A stretch of DNA of 64,000 bases from Chryseobacterium limigenitum. Its GTDB lineage: Bacteria; Bacteroidota; Bacteroidia; Flavobacteriales; Weeksellaceae. Under the pieces are notes generated by a model that had not been told where the DNA came from, ran no database searches, and worked only from the letters and a program-made list of their open reading frames with translations. The position numbers and the translations under genes are program-made. Position 1 is the first letter of the stretch, and the number at the start of each line of letters is the position of its first letter. The DNA is taken from positions 124,001 to 188,000 of the forward strand of contig NZ_FPKW01000005.1 in assembly GCF_900114875.1 (NCBI RefSeq). Direction: 5' to 3'. Below, in pieces: positions 28,793-34,873 of this stretch.

Positions 28793-28819
28793 AGCATCCT
28801 TTTTGAGGGTGCTTTTTTT
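28793..28819 (+). terminator. Terminator of the ROK kinase gene
   Basis: AGCATCC and GGGTGCT form a 7-bp stem with one G-T pair, followed by a run of T, 25 nt after the stop codon. Confidence 0.75.
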
Positions 28820-28920
28820 GTTTCGTTTTTCCCGCAGATCTCATAGATTTGCACAGATGTTTGCGTTTTATTTGGTTTGTGTTTGTTTGTGAAAAGCATT
28901 TGCGTAACTAGTGTTTAAAG

Positions 28921-29082
28921 TTTAAACGTAAAGATTTAATTATTTAAACTTTTAATTCTAGAAAGGAAAGGCAAATAAATTTGCTGCGCGAAGCTTGGAC
29001 CTGTGCTTAATCCAATCAACTTGTTGATTCTTCTTTGCTCCCTAAAGTAAAAACATTGTAAAGATTAAGCTTTGCGTTTAAA
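28921..29082 (+). repeat. MITE-like interspersed repeat, copy 2
   Basis: 162 bp bounded by 13-bp inverted ends, TTTAAACGTAAAG at 28921-28933 and CTTTGCGTTTAAA at 29070-29082, with one mismatch. Inside are GCTGCGCGAAGC and AATCAACTTGTTGATT, blocks shared in the opposite orientation with 10440-10598. There is no coding capacity. It sits in the 480-bp gap between the ROK kinase gene and msrA. Flanking stretches (28826-28920 and 29085-29180), such as CGCAGATCTCATAGATTTG, look like further intergenic repeat debris. Confidence 0.7.
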
Positions 29083-29210
29083 AACCTACCTCTGATTTTC
29101 CAAATTACGTGAATGTTTATGTTATATTTTTCTCGTGATTATTTGTGAAATCTATTAGTGCAATTTGTGTTTAAAACCCTCTTTTCAATATAAAATGAAA
29201 AACTTTTTCT

Positions 29211-29218
29211 TACTTTTG
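29211..29218 (+). promoter_or_regulatory. -7 box of msrA
   Basis: TACTTTTG, a perfect TAnnTTTG match, 32 nt before the msrA ATG. No TTG is found at the usual distance upstream. Confidence 0.55.
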
Positions 29219-29250
29219 ATTAGTTTTTTTAATACAATAATCAACCTAAA

Positions 29251-29805
29251 ATGGATAACAATAATTTAGAAACAATTACTTTCGGAGGCGGATGTTTCTG
29301 GTGCGTGGAAAGCTGTTTCAATATGCTGAAAGGAGTTGAATCTGCAATCTCAGGATATTCCGGAGGTCATAAAGATAATCCGACGTATGAAGAAGTCTGC
29401 ACAGGAGAAACCGGTCATGCAGAAGTTGTACAGATCACTTATGATCCGAAAATAATCTCTTATGAGCAATTAATGGATGTATTTTTCTTCCTTCACGATC
29501 CTACTCAATTAAACAGACAGGGAAATGATATCGGAACGCAATACCGCTCTGTAATTTATTATAAAGATGATACTGAAAAAGTAAAAGCCGAAGAAGCTAT
29601 CAAAACTTCTGAAGCGTCAGGAAGATGGTCAGGAACCTATGTTACAGAAGTCACAAAATTCGAGAAATTCTGGTCAGCAGAACAGTATCACCAAGGATAT
29701 TATAATGAAAATCCTACTCAGCCTTACTGTAGCGCAGTTGTAGGTCCTAAAATTCAGAAATTCAAAAAACATTTCGGAGAACTGGGAATGTTGAATGCAG
29801 AATAA
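29251..29805 (+). CDS. msrA: Peptide-methionine (S)-S-oxide reductase MsrA
   Basis: MsrA reduces methionine-S-sulfoxide in proteins and free methionine and is a cytoplasmic oxidative-stress repair enzyme. The 184-residue product has the catalytic motif FGGGCFWCVESCF near residue 11, followed by GYSGGHKDNPTYEEVC, GHAEVVQITYDP and FFFLHDPTQLNRQGNDIGTQYRS, all diagnostic. MsrB is not present here. Single gene with promoter and terminator. Confidence 0.97.
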   Translation: MDNNNLETITFGGGCFWCVESCFNMLKGVESAISGYSGGHKDNPTYEEVCTGETGHAEVVQITYDPKIISYEQLMDVFFFLHDPTQLNRQGNDIGTQYRSVIYYKDDTEKVKAEEAIKTSEASGRWSGTYVTEVTKFEKFWSAEQYHQGYYNENPTQPYCSAVVGPKIQKFKKHFGELGMLNAE

Positions 29806-29827
29806 AAATTAATTAAAATTTATTTTT

Positions 29828-29862
29828 AACCACAAGAGTTTACAATGCTTTTGTGGTTTTTT
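29828..29862 (+). terminator. msrA terminator
   Basis: AACCACAA and TTGTGGTT form an 8-bp stem with a 15-nt loop, then a T run. It starts 22 nt after the stop codon and lies just before the convergent 264-residue gene. Confidence 0.75.
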
Positions 29863-29877
29863 TATGTCCAAAATTTA

Positions 29878-30672
29878 TCATTCTACTTCTATGGAATCTG
29901 ATTGCTGAAAAGCATATTTTTGCAACATAAGAGCGGTTGATTTTCTCAGTTCCCTCCCCGTGTCGGGATCTGTTCCGTCTTTCGTAAAAAACTCTACTTC
30001 ACCGTTATACTTCGAATACCATGTCTTTCCAACTGCATTTTTATAGGTCAATGTATCTTTTCGCAAAATTCTTTTAAAAAACTGTAAATTATCTTCATCC
30101 ATAGGAATTTTCTTATCAAATTTAGGATTCTTATCATTGCAATCTACCAGTTTATATTCGCTTCCATCCCAATACATACATTCCATTGATGGTGACATTC
30201 CGGCAAAACCATACGTTTTATTCTTTGGATGCGAAAAAACAACACTTCCGGTGACAAGACAGATCACCAAAGCCATTTCCATAATTCCCATCCCGTTTTT
30301 CTTCATGAATTCGGGCATTGTAAGAATTGGTTTATTAATAATAGTTATTACAATTTTAGAAATTGCTTGTTGAATTGAGTATTCTACAGTTCTCCATTCA
30401 GAACAATAATCTTTGAATGTATCATATCCTAAATATCTACTCAGATTATCTAAAATAGAAGTTTTAATATTGTAATCTTCATCATTTTCTACCAAAGCTT
30501 TATAATAATTCTCAAAAGACTTATAGCTCAAACCTTCAAACTCATCATTTAAAACCTGTTCAAGATGCAATATAATCCCATTAAAGGATGTTTCTGTGGT
30601 TTGGCTTGATGCTTTTTCATATACATCTTCTATTAACTTCTTTTTTTCAGATAAAAATTTTGACATAATCAT
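29878..30672 (-). CDS. 264-residue membrane-anchored hypothetical protein
   Basis: Residues 1-115 form a soluble, probably helical region (KKKLIEDVYEKASSQTTETS, FENYYKALVENDEDYN), one membrane helix follows near residues 127-147 (MEMALVICLVTGSVVFS), and about 115 residues come after it (SPSMECMYWDGSEYKLVDC, DTLTYKNAVGKTWYSKYNG, ELRKSTALMLQKYAF). The post-helix part resembles a recurring Bacteroidota domain without assigned function. The gene reads away from the two-component genes but carries the same TACGG-N4-CCGTA operator at the same distance from its -7 box as the eleven-gene operon, so I place it in the same regulon. An alternative start lies two codons in, at 30666. Confidence 0.75.
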   Translation of the reverse strand: MIMSKFLSEKKKLIEDVYEKASSQTTETSFNGIILHLEQVLNDEFEGLSYKSFENYYKALVENDEDYNIKTSILDNLSRYLGYDTFKDYCSEWRTVEYSIQQAISKIVITIINKPILTMPEFMKKNGMGIMEMALVICLVTGSVVFSHPKNKTYGFAGMSPSMECMYWDGSEYKLVDCNDKNPKFDKKIPMDEDNLQFFKRILRKDTLTYKNAVGKTWYSKYNGEVEFFTKDGTDPDTGRELRKSTALMLQKYAFQQSDSIEVE

Positions 30673-30684
30673 GGATATTATTGC

Positions 30685-30728
30685 GAAAATTAATGAGTTT
30701 TGAGCTAAATCTATTACGGTTTCCCGTA
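30685..30728 (-). promoter_or_regulatory. Operator-promoter module 1 (264-residue gene)
   Basis: Palindrome TACGGTTTCCCGTA at 30715-30728, which on the minus strand reads TACGGGAAACCGTA. It is followed, minus-ward, by a 22-nt gap and the -7 box TAATTTTC at 30692-30685, one mismatch from TAnnTTTG. No TTG -33 element is present, as expected for an activator-dependent promoter. The ATG lies 12 nt further on. The same geometry recurs at 33098 and 33932. Confidence 0.75.
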
Positions 30729-30740
30729 CACCTCACCGAA

Positions 30741-30773
30741 AAAAACTTTCCAAAAACTTTCCAAAAACTTTCT
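30741..30773. repeat. Three 11-bp direct repeats with phased A-tracts
   Basis: AAAAACTTTCC occurs at 30741, 30752 and 30763 (last copy ends CT) with an exact 11-bp period. A5 tracts spaced by about one helical turn favour curved DNA. The block lies between operator module 1 and the structured segment upstream of the micro-protein genes. Confidence 0.75.
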
Positions 30774-30797
30774 AACACTCGCCTTACCATTCGTCGT

Positions 30798-30943
30798 TAA
30801 TTTGCCATAGAAATCAGTGAGAAACAAAACATTACAAAAAACAAATGTACAAAACTGATTTCAAAATCACCAGATAAAACGGAGGAAAACTCCGGGTTGG
30901 GAAGCAGATGTTTCTCCTCCGTTTTTGAAGGTTCACTTCCCAA
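30798..30943 (+). ncRNA. Possible structured leader or small RNA
   Basis: After a near-consensus -7 box (TAATTTG at 30798-30804) comes a stretch with competing pairings. CGGAG at 30880-30884 can pair with CTCCG at 30890-30894 or, as part of an 11-bp stem, with the CCTCCG region at 30915-30925 that is followed by TTTTT. TTGGGAAG (30897-30904) can pair with CTTCCCAA (30936-30943). A 10-codon frame, MYKTDFKITR, lies at 30845-30877. This could be a small RNA, an attenuator, or just a promoter-distal remnant; no known RNA family is recognised. Confidence 0.4.
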
Positions 30944-31044
30944 AAAATTTAAGAAGCGCTTCGAAATTTTAAACGTGTAAAACTATCTGCGATCTGTTTC
31001 GCAGGGAAGAACACGAATGCTTTAACAACAAATTTTTTGAAAAC

Positions 31045-31233
31045 ATGATCCAGTTTATATTAATGCTATTAGGTTTAGCATTCTCACATACCAACGCAAA
31101 TACGACAACGTGTAACGATAACAACGGAAATCCCGTAACTGTGCAAAGTTCTAATCCGGGAAGTAGTTTAGATCCTGGATGTTTAGAAGGTGACACGGGA
31201 GGAGATACAATACAAATCCCACCTAAAAAATAG
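31045..31233 (+). CDS. Secreted micro-protein 1 of a tandem pair
   Basis: A 62-residue product. A hydrophobic N-terminus MIQFILMLLGLAFSHTNA looks like a minimal signal peptide, followed by NTTTCNDNNGNPVTVQ, shared letter for letter with the next gene, then a divergent Gly/Ser/Asp-rich tail with a second cysteine, ending IQIPPKK. No domain is recognised. The duplicated gene, its terminator, and its place just upstream of a sensor kinase suggest a surface or signalling peptide, but that is inference. No good -7 box was found directly in front of it. Confidence 0.7.
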   Translation: MIQFILMLLGLAFSHTNANTTTCNDNNGNPVTVQSSNPGSSLDPGCLEGDTGGDTIQIPPKK

Positions 31234-31239
31234 TTAAAT

Positions 31240-31266
31240 AAAAGGAGGAAGCAATTTCTCCTTTTT
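31240..31266 (+). terminator. Terminator between the two micro-protein genes
   Basis: AAAGGAG and CTCCTTT (31241-31247 and 31258-31264) form a short stem followed by T-rich sequence. It lies 8 nt after the first stop codon and just before the next -7 box. Confidence 0.6.
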
Positions 31267-31267
31267 A

Positions 31268-31275
31268 TATCTTTG
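31268..31275 (+). promoter_or_regulatory. -7 box of micro-protein 2
   Basis: TATCTTTG, a perfect TAnnTTTG match, 20 nt upstream of the second ATG. It shows that the second copy has its own promoter. The TACGG operator is absent at the expected distance. Confidence 0.6.
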
Positions 31276-31295
31276 TTCTAAATTATAATAAGAAC

Positions 31296-31493
31296 ATGAT
31301 TAACTTTATTTTAATGCTATTAGGTTTAGCGTTCTCCAACAATAGTGCAAATACGACAACGTGTAACGATAACAACGGAAATCCCGTAACTGTGCAAAAC
31401 GGAACGACTGATCCGATTACAGGAACCGGAGAAGACGGAGGGCCAGTAGGAGGAAATACAGGACAATTACCTCCTCCTTTTACTAATCCTTAA
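31296..31493 (+). CDS. Secreted micro-protein 2 of a tandem pair
   Basis: A 65-residue paralogue of the preceding gene. MINFILMLLGLAFSNNSANTTT is almost the same, CNDNNGNPVTVQ is identical, and about 50 nt encoding this part are identical in DNA. The tail then diverges to NGTTDPITGTGEDGGPVGG and ends PPPFTNP with no second cysteine. A conserved N-terminal half with a free tail is the pattern of a duplicated exported peptide whose constant part is needed for secretion or recognition. Function unknown. Confidence 0.7.
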   Translation: MINFILMLLGLAFSNNSANTTTCNDNNGNPVTVQNGTTDPITGTGEDGGPVGGNTGQLPPPFTNP

Positions 31494-31500
31494 AAAATGA

Positions 31501-31533
31501 AAAGGGCAGATTATATTAATCTGCTCTTTTTTA
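31501..31533 (+). terminator. Terminator after micro-protein 2
   Basis: AAAGGGCAGATTA and TAATCTGCTCTTT form a 13-bp stem with one G-T pair and a 3-nt loop, followed by TTTATTATTTT. It occupies the region where a longer version of the kinase gene would have to start, so the kinase start is placed downstream. Confidence 0.85.
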
Positions 31534-31559
31534 TTATTTTGCACTCGAAAACTAATACC

Positions 31560-33191
31560 ATGAAAAAGTTATTCTCCATATTTCTATTAATTAATCTGTT
31601 CAATTGCAATAAAAAAATTGATAGTGATACTAATATTTTCTACGATAAAGCTTTTGAGTTTTTAGAGAAAAAAAACAAGGATAGTGCTTATGTTTACTTT
31701 GACAAGGCAAAAGATATTTTTGTAGAAAAAAATAATAATGCAAAAGCAGGAAAATGTCTTGTTAATATGGCTATAATATCAACCGATAAAGGAGATTATT
31801 ATGGAGGGCAATCAATTTCAATTGAAGCATCTAAATTTTTTGACGAAAATGACAAACAACAATTTGCTGATATATGTTCAAATTATAACAATTTAGGAAT
31901 AGCTAGTAACAATCTGAAAGATTATAAAAATGCAATAAGATTCTATTATGAGGCAATCAAGTTTACAGATGATACACCTTATAAATTAATTGCCCTTAAT
32001 AATATTGGTAACGCATACAAAGAACAAAAAAAATATAATCCGGCAATAAAAATTTATGAAGAAATATTAAAAGAAGCTAAAAATCCGAAGACTTATTCAA
32101 CAGTAATAACAAATCTTGCGACGACTAAATGGCAATCAAATCCATTTTATAACCCCGAAAAAGAGCTTTTAAAAGCATTACAGATAAGAGAATCTCAAAA
32201 TGATCTATGGGGACAAAACTCAAGTCATTCTCATCTTGCAGATTTCTTCATGAATAAAAATTCCGAAAAAGCATTATTTCATTCTAAGAAAATGCTTGAA
32301 CTGTCTAAACTTAATAAAAGTGCCGATGATCAGGCAGAAGCTTTAAAAAAGTTAATTAATTTAGATGCTGATAAACGCTTATACTATTTTAAAGTATATC
32401 AATCACTTAGTGACAGCTTACAAACAGCTCGGAATAATTCAAAAAACCAATTTGCTCTTATCAGGTTTGATTCAGAAAAACTTAAAACCGAAAATGCTCA
32501 AAATCAAAATCAAATATTAAAACAATATTTTCTCGTAGCGTTACTAGCTTTAGCATTAATAATCATTATAGTTTGGTATCGAAGAAGGCAAAAAAGATTA
32601 AAACAAGAAAACGAATTAAAAATAAAAAACAACCAACTCAAACTCTCAAAAAAAGTACACGATGTGGTTGCCAATGGTATTTATCAGGTAATAACCAAAA
32701 TTGAAAATCAGGAAAATATTGATAAAAATGAAATGCTGGATGAGCTGGAATTCGTTTATGAAAAATCAAGAGACATTTCTTATGAAAAAATAGATTTAAA
32801 AGAAGATGAGGAAGATTTCGGCAAGAAAATATCTAAGCTTATCGCCACCTTTAAAAATGAAACAGTAAATACCTATGTTGCCGGAAATGATGAGACCATT
32901 TGGAAAGATCTGAAATCATCTGGTCAGGAAGAAGTTTATCAGATCATTAGAGAGCTTTTGGTTAATATGAAAAAACACAGTCAGGCAGACAGAGTTGTAT
33001 TAAAGTTTGAAAGAATAAATAATTTTATCACAATTCATTACACAGACAATGGTGTAGGCATCTCTGGAGAATTAATTTATAAAAATGGGCTCACGAGTAC
33101 GGTTTCCCGTATTGAGAATGTCCGCGGAGAAATTATTTTTGATACCGAAATCGAAAAAGGACTGAAGATCACCATTTCATTTCCTATTTAA
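31560..33191 (+). CDS. TPR-type sensor histidine kinase
   Basis: A 543-residue kinase from the ATG at 31560. The N-terminus MKKLFSIFLLINLFNC looks like a lipoprotein or signal sequence. About residues 25-290 are tetratricopeptide repeats (DICSNYNNLGIASNNLKDYK, IALNNIGNAYKEQKKYNPAI), followed by one membrane helix (YFLVALLALALIIIIVWY) and a cytoplasmic kinase part. The likely phospho-acceptor is the histidine in LSKKVHDVVANGIYQ; ATP-binding motifs are QIIRELLVNMKKHSQ (N box) and HYTDNGVGISG (G1 box). The regulator gene follows after 12 nt. The -7-like TTATTTTG at 31534-31541 is near consensus. The ligand is unknown; the adjacent secreted micro-proteins are candidates. Confidence 0.88.
   Translation: MKKLFSIFLLINLFNCNKKIDSDTNIFYDKAFEFLEKKNKDSAYVYFDKAKDIFVEKNNNAKAGKCLVNMAIISTDKGDYYGGQSISIEASKFFDENDKQQFADICSNYNNLGIASNNLKDYKNAIRFYYEAIKFTDDTPYKLIALNNIGNAYKEQKKYNPAIKIYEEILKEAKNPKTYSTVITNLATTKWQSNPFYNPEKELLKALQIRESQNDLWGQNSSHSHLADFFMNKNSEKALFHSKKMLELSKLNKSADDQAEALKKLINLDADKRLYYFKVYQSLSDSLQTARNNSKNQFALIRFDSEKLKTENAQNQNQILKQYFLVALLALALIIIIVWYRRRQKRLKQENELKIKNNQLKLSKKVHDVVANGIYQVITKIENQENIDKNEMLDELEFVYEKSRDISYEKIDLKEDEEDFGKKISKLIATFKNETVNTYVAGNDETIWKDLKSSGQEEVYQIIRELLVNMKKHSQADRVVLKFERINNFITIHYTDNGVGISGELIYKNGLTSTVSRIENVRGEIIFDTEIEKGLKITISFPI
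33098..33141 (+). promoter_or_regulatory. Operator-promoter module 2, inside the kinase gene, facing the regulator gene
   Basis: TACGGTTTCCCGTA at 33098-33111, the identical 14-mer to module 1, then 22 nt, then a perfect -7 box TATTTTTG at 33134-33141. TTG at 33112-33114 gives a 19-nt -33/-7 spacing. The module lies in the last tenth of the kinase gene and would start an mRNA about 60 nt before the regulator ATG. It therefore predicts autoregulation of the regulator independent of the kinase message. Confidence 0.7.
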
Positions 33192-33203
33192 AAAAAGAAA
33201 ACA

Positions 33204-33869
33204 ATGTTCAAAAAAATTTTAATATCCGAAGACCACGAAAGCATCAGTATTTCTGTACAAAAAACGCTTGAAGAACTGAATGTTCCGACTGTTGATTACG
33301 TCTCGTATTGTGATGATGCTTTAGCCAAAGTTCAAAAATCTGTCCGCGAAAATGACACTTATGATCTGCTCATCACCGACCTTTATTATGAGGAAGATCA
33401 TCGTCAGCAAAACATTAAAGACGGAATAGAACTGGTACAGCAGCTGCGCGAAATTCAGCCTTCGTTAAAAGTGATCGTTTTTTCCGCCGAACACAGATCG
33501 GGAATTATTGATTCTCTTTTCACAGAATCTAAAATCAACGGCTATGTCCGTAAGGCTAGAAATGATTCAAAAGAATTAAAAAAGGCTATTGCTTCCGTTT
33601 ACGTTAATGAAAATTACTTGTCATTAGACCTTAAACAAGAGGTAAAAAAACTGAATAATTATGAGTTTTCTGCTTATGACATTACTCTAGTCTCTCTTCT
33701 TTCTCAAGGCGTTTTACAAAAAAACATCCCTGTGTATCTTCAAAACAACGACATCAAACCGAATAGTTTAAGCAGTGTTGAAAAAAGATTAAACAGCCTA
33801 AAAGAAGCCCTCGAAGTTACCAGCAATGAGCAATTGGTTGCTTTTTGTAAGGACTTAGGGATTATTTAA
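33204..33869 (+). CDS. Response regulator with a LuxR-like C-terminal domain
   Basis: A 221-residue regulator. The receiver domain fills residues 1-125: acidic pocket SEDHES near residue 8, phospho-acceptor aspartate in LLITDLYY near residue 55, VFSAEHRS with the conserved serine, and GYVRKA with the conserved lysine. The C-terminal part (EFSAYDITLVSLLSQGVLQKNI, NSLSSVEKRLNSLKEAL) looks like a helix-turn-helix of the LuxR/NarL kind with a divergent helix. It is expected to be phosphorylated by the upstream kinase and to bind TACGG-N4-CCGTA in three promoters here, including its own. A terminator follows. Confidence 0.88.
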   Translation: MFKKILISEDHESISISVQKTLEELNVPTVDYVSYCDDALAKVQKSVRENDTYDLLITDLYYEEDHRQQNIKDGIELVQQLREIQPSLKVIVFSAEHRSGIIDSLFTESKINGYVRKARNDSKELKKAIASVYVNENYLSLDLKQEVKKLNNYEFSAYDITLVSLLSQGVLQKNIPVYLQNNDIKPNSLSSVEKRLNSLKEALEVTSNEQLVAFCKDLGII

Positions 33870-33894
33870 CGAGATTTCTAAAACATATTTCATC

Positions 33895-33925
33895 AAACCT
33901 TTCAATTTTTTTGGAAGGTTTTTTT
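33895..33925 (+). terminator. Terminator of the two-component genes
   Basis: AAACCTTC and its near-complement GGAAGGTTT around an AT-rich loop, followed by a T run. It lies 25 nt after the regulator stop codon and just before operator module 3. Confidence 0.8.
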
Positions 33926-33931
33926 GCGTTT

Positions 33932-33975
33932 TACGGGAAGCCGTAATGCTCGTTTTTATTAGTGACCTACTTTTG
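33932..33975 (+). promoter_or_regulatory. Operator-promoter module 3 (eleven-gene operon)
   Basis: TACGGGAAGCCGTA at 33932-33945, then 22 nt, then a perfect -7 box TACTTTTG at 33968-33975; the ATG is 21 nt later. Read in the direction of transcription it differs from module 1 by a single base. No TTG sits at -33 distance. The operator centre falls near -41 relative to the expected start, a common position for NarL/LuxR-type activators. Confidence 0.78.
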
Positions 33976-33996
33976 GAGTGTTAAACAAAAACAATT

Positions 33997-34260
33997 ATGG
34001 AATATAAAGTAATCCCGTTTGTTGCAACTGCAAACCAGCAAAATATGAGTTCGAGCAATATTGCTCAACAATTAGAAAATTTAATAAAAGTTCAGACCGA
34101 TCAAGGCTGGAATTATGTAAGATTAGAAAGTGTTTCTACTTATGTTCAACCCATTAAAGGTTGTTTTGGTACTGAAACCCAAAAAGGTTATATGACATCA
34201 TATCAAATGGCTGTCTTTACAAAAGAAGAAAATGAAACATATACTGATTCTATTAATTAG
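33997..34260 (+). CDS. DUF4177-like small protein
   Basis: An 87-residue cytoplasmic protein, MEYKVIPFVATANQQNMSS followed by IAQQLENLIKVQTDQGWNYV and RLESVSTYV. The pattern of a first strand MEYKV, a helix, then QGWNYVRLE matches the DUF4177 family, whose role is unknown. It is the first gene behind operator module 3 and overlaps the next gene by 29 nt, so it is the head of the operon. Confidence 0.75.
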   Translation: MEYKVIPFVATANQQNMSSSNIAQQLENLIKVQTDQGWNYVRLESVSTYVQPIKGCFGTETQKGYMTSYQMAVFTKEENETYTDSIN

Positions 34261-34579
34261 AACTTATTGGATCATTATTCCTGCACAAAAAAGGAGGAAA
34301 TGTATTTTCAGAATAAGTTGCTCTAAATATGTTTACGAAAAAACAATAAATGAAGGTTTTATTCCAGGATTAAAAGCATTCAAATATAGATTTCAAAATT
34401 GCAGATCCGGAGCCCATCTTATTGAAAATCCAATAACAAGAAAGTATCAAATCATTTTACCTGGAAATCAAATTCTTAATGAAGAAGAAATTTCAAAACA
34501 TTTAATTAATCGGGAAAAAAAAATTAATCATGGGGAAATTTGTTATCACAAAAAGAAAAAACAGCGAGTATCAATTTAA
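34232..34579 (+). CDS. YidD-like protein (membrane protein insertion efficiency factor)
   Basis: A 115-residue protein with a hydrophobic start (MKHILILLIRTYWIIIP) and the YidD core FRISCSKYVYEKTINEGF and GLKAFKYRFQNCRSG, carrying the two conserved cysteines. YidD assists the YidC/Sec insertion machinery at the inner membrane. The C-terminal 40 residues (QILNEEEISKHLINREKK and a basic tail) go beyond the usual family length. A housekeeping yidD is normally near rnpA; this extra copy sits in a regulated accessory operon. It overlaps both neighbouring genes, by 29 and 50 nt. Confidence 0.78.
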   Translation: MKHILILLIRTYWIIIPAQKRRKCIFRISCSKYVYEKTINEGFIPGLKAFKYRFQNCRSGAHLIENPITRKYQIILPGNQILNEEEISKHLINREKKINHGEICYHKKKKQRVSI

Positions 34580-34862
34580 TCTTAAAGCCGGAAATGGCGA
34601 AATTATTTTAACCAGCGAAGGTTATGTTCAAAAAGCATCGTGTCAAAAGGGAATAGAATCTGTAAAAATTAATTCACAAGATGATGCAAGATATGACCGA
34701 AGAGTTGCGGTGAATGATAAAGATTACTTTGTCTTAAAGGCAAGAAACGGAGAAATTATTGGTAAAAGCCAATATTACAGTTCAAAATCGTCTATGGAAA
34801 GCGGAATTGCTTCTCTTAAAAACAATGCTCCAACCTCCGAAACCATTGATGAAACTCTTTAA
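34530..34862 (+). CDS. DUF1508 (YegP-type) protein
   Basis: A 110-residue protein with two tandem DUF1508 units: GKFVITKRKNSEYQFNLKAG followed by NGEIILTSEGYVQKASCQKG, then DYFVLKARNGEIIGKSQYYS with SSMESGIASLKNN. YegP-like proteins are small, cytoplasmic and stress-linked in several genera; the biochemical role is unknown. It starts inside the end of the YidD-like gene, and 11 nt separate it from the nuclease gene. Confidence 0.85.
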   Translation: MGKFVITKRKNSEYQFNLKAGNGEIILTSEGYVQKASCQKGIESVKINSQDDARYDRRVAVNDKDYFVLKARNGEIIGKSQYYSSKSSMESGIASLKNNAPTSETIDETL

Positions 34863-34873
34863 AAACCAACACT

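Noticed and set aside
30741..30773. CRISPR-like array from the three 11-bp repeats
   Set aside because: The repeats are contiguous without spacers and no cas gene is in the window.
31123..31137. Operator-like sequence AACGG-N5-CCGTA inside micro-protein 1, repeated in micro-protein 2
   Set aside because: Spacing is five rather than four, the first base differs, no -7 box lies 22 nt downstream, and the bases encode the conserved N-G-N-P-V of the peptide.
31497..31559. Upstream extension of the sensor kinase (start at 31497)
   Set aside because: The segment is the terminator hairpin of the second micro-protein gene plus a -7-like box. The ATG at 31560 gives a normal signal sequence.
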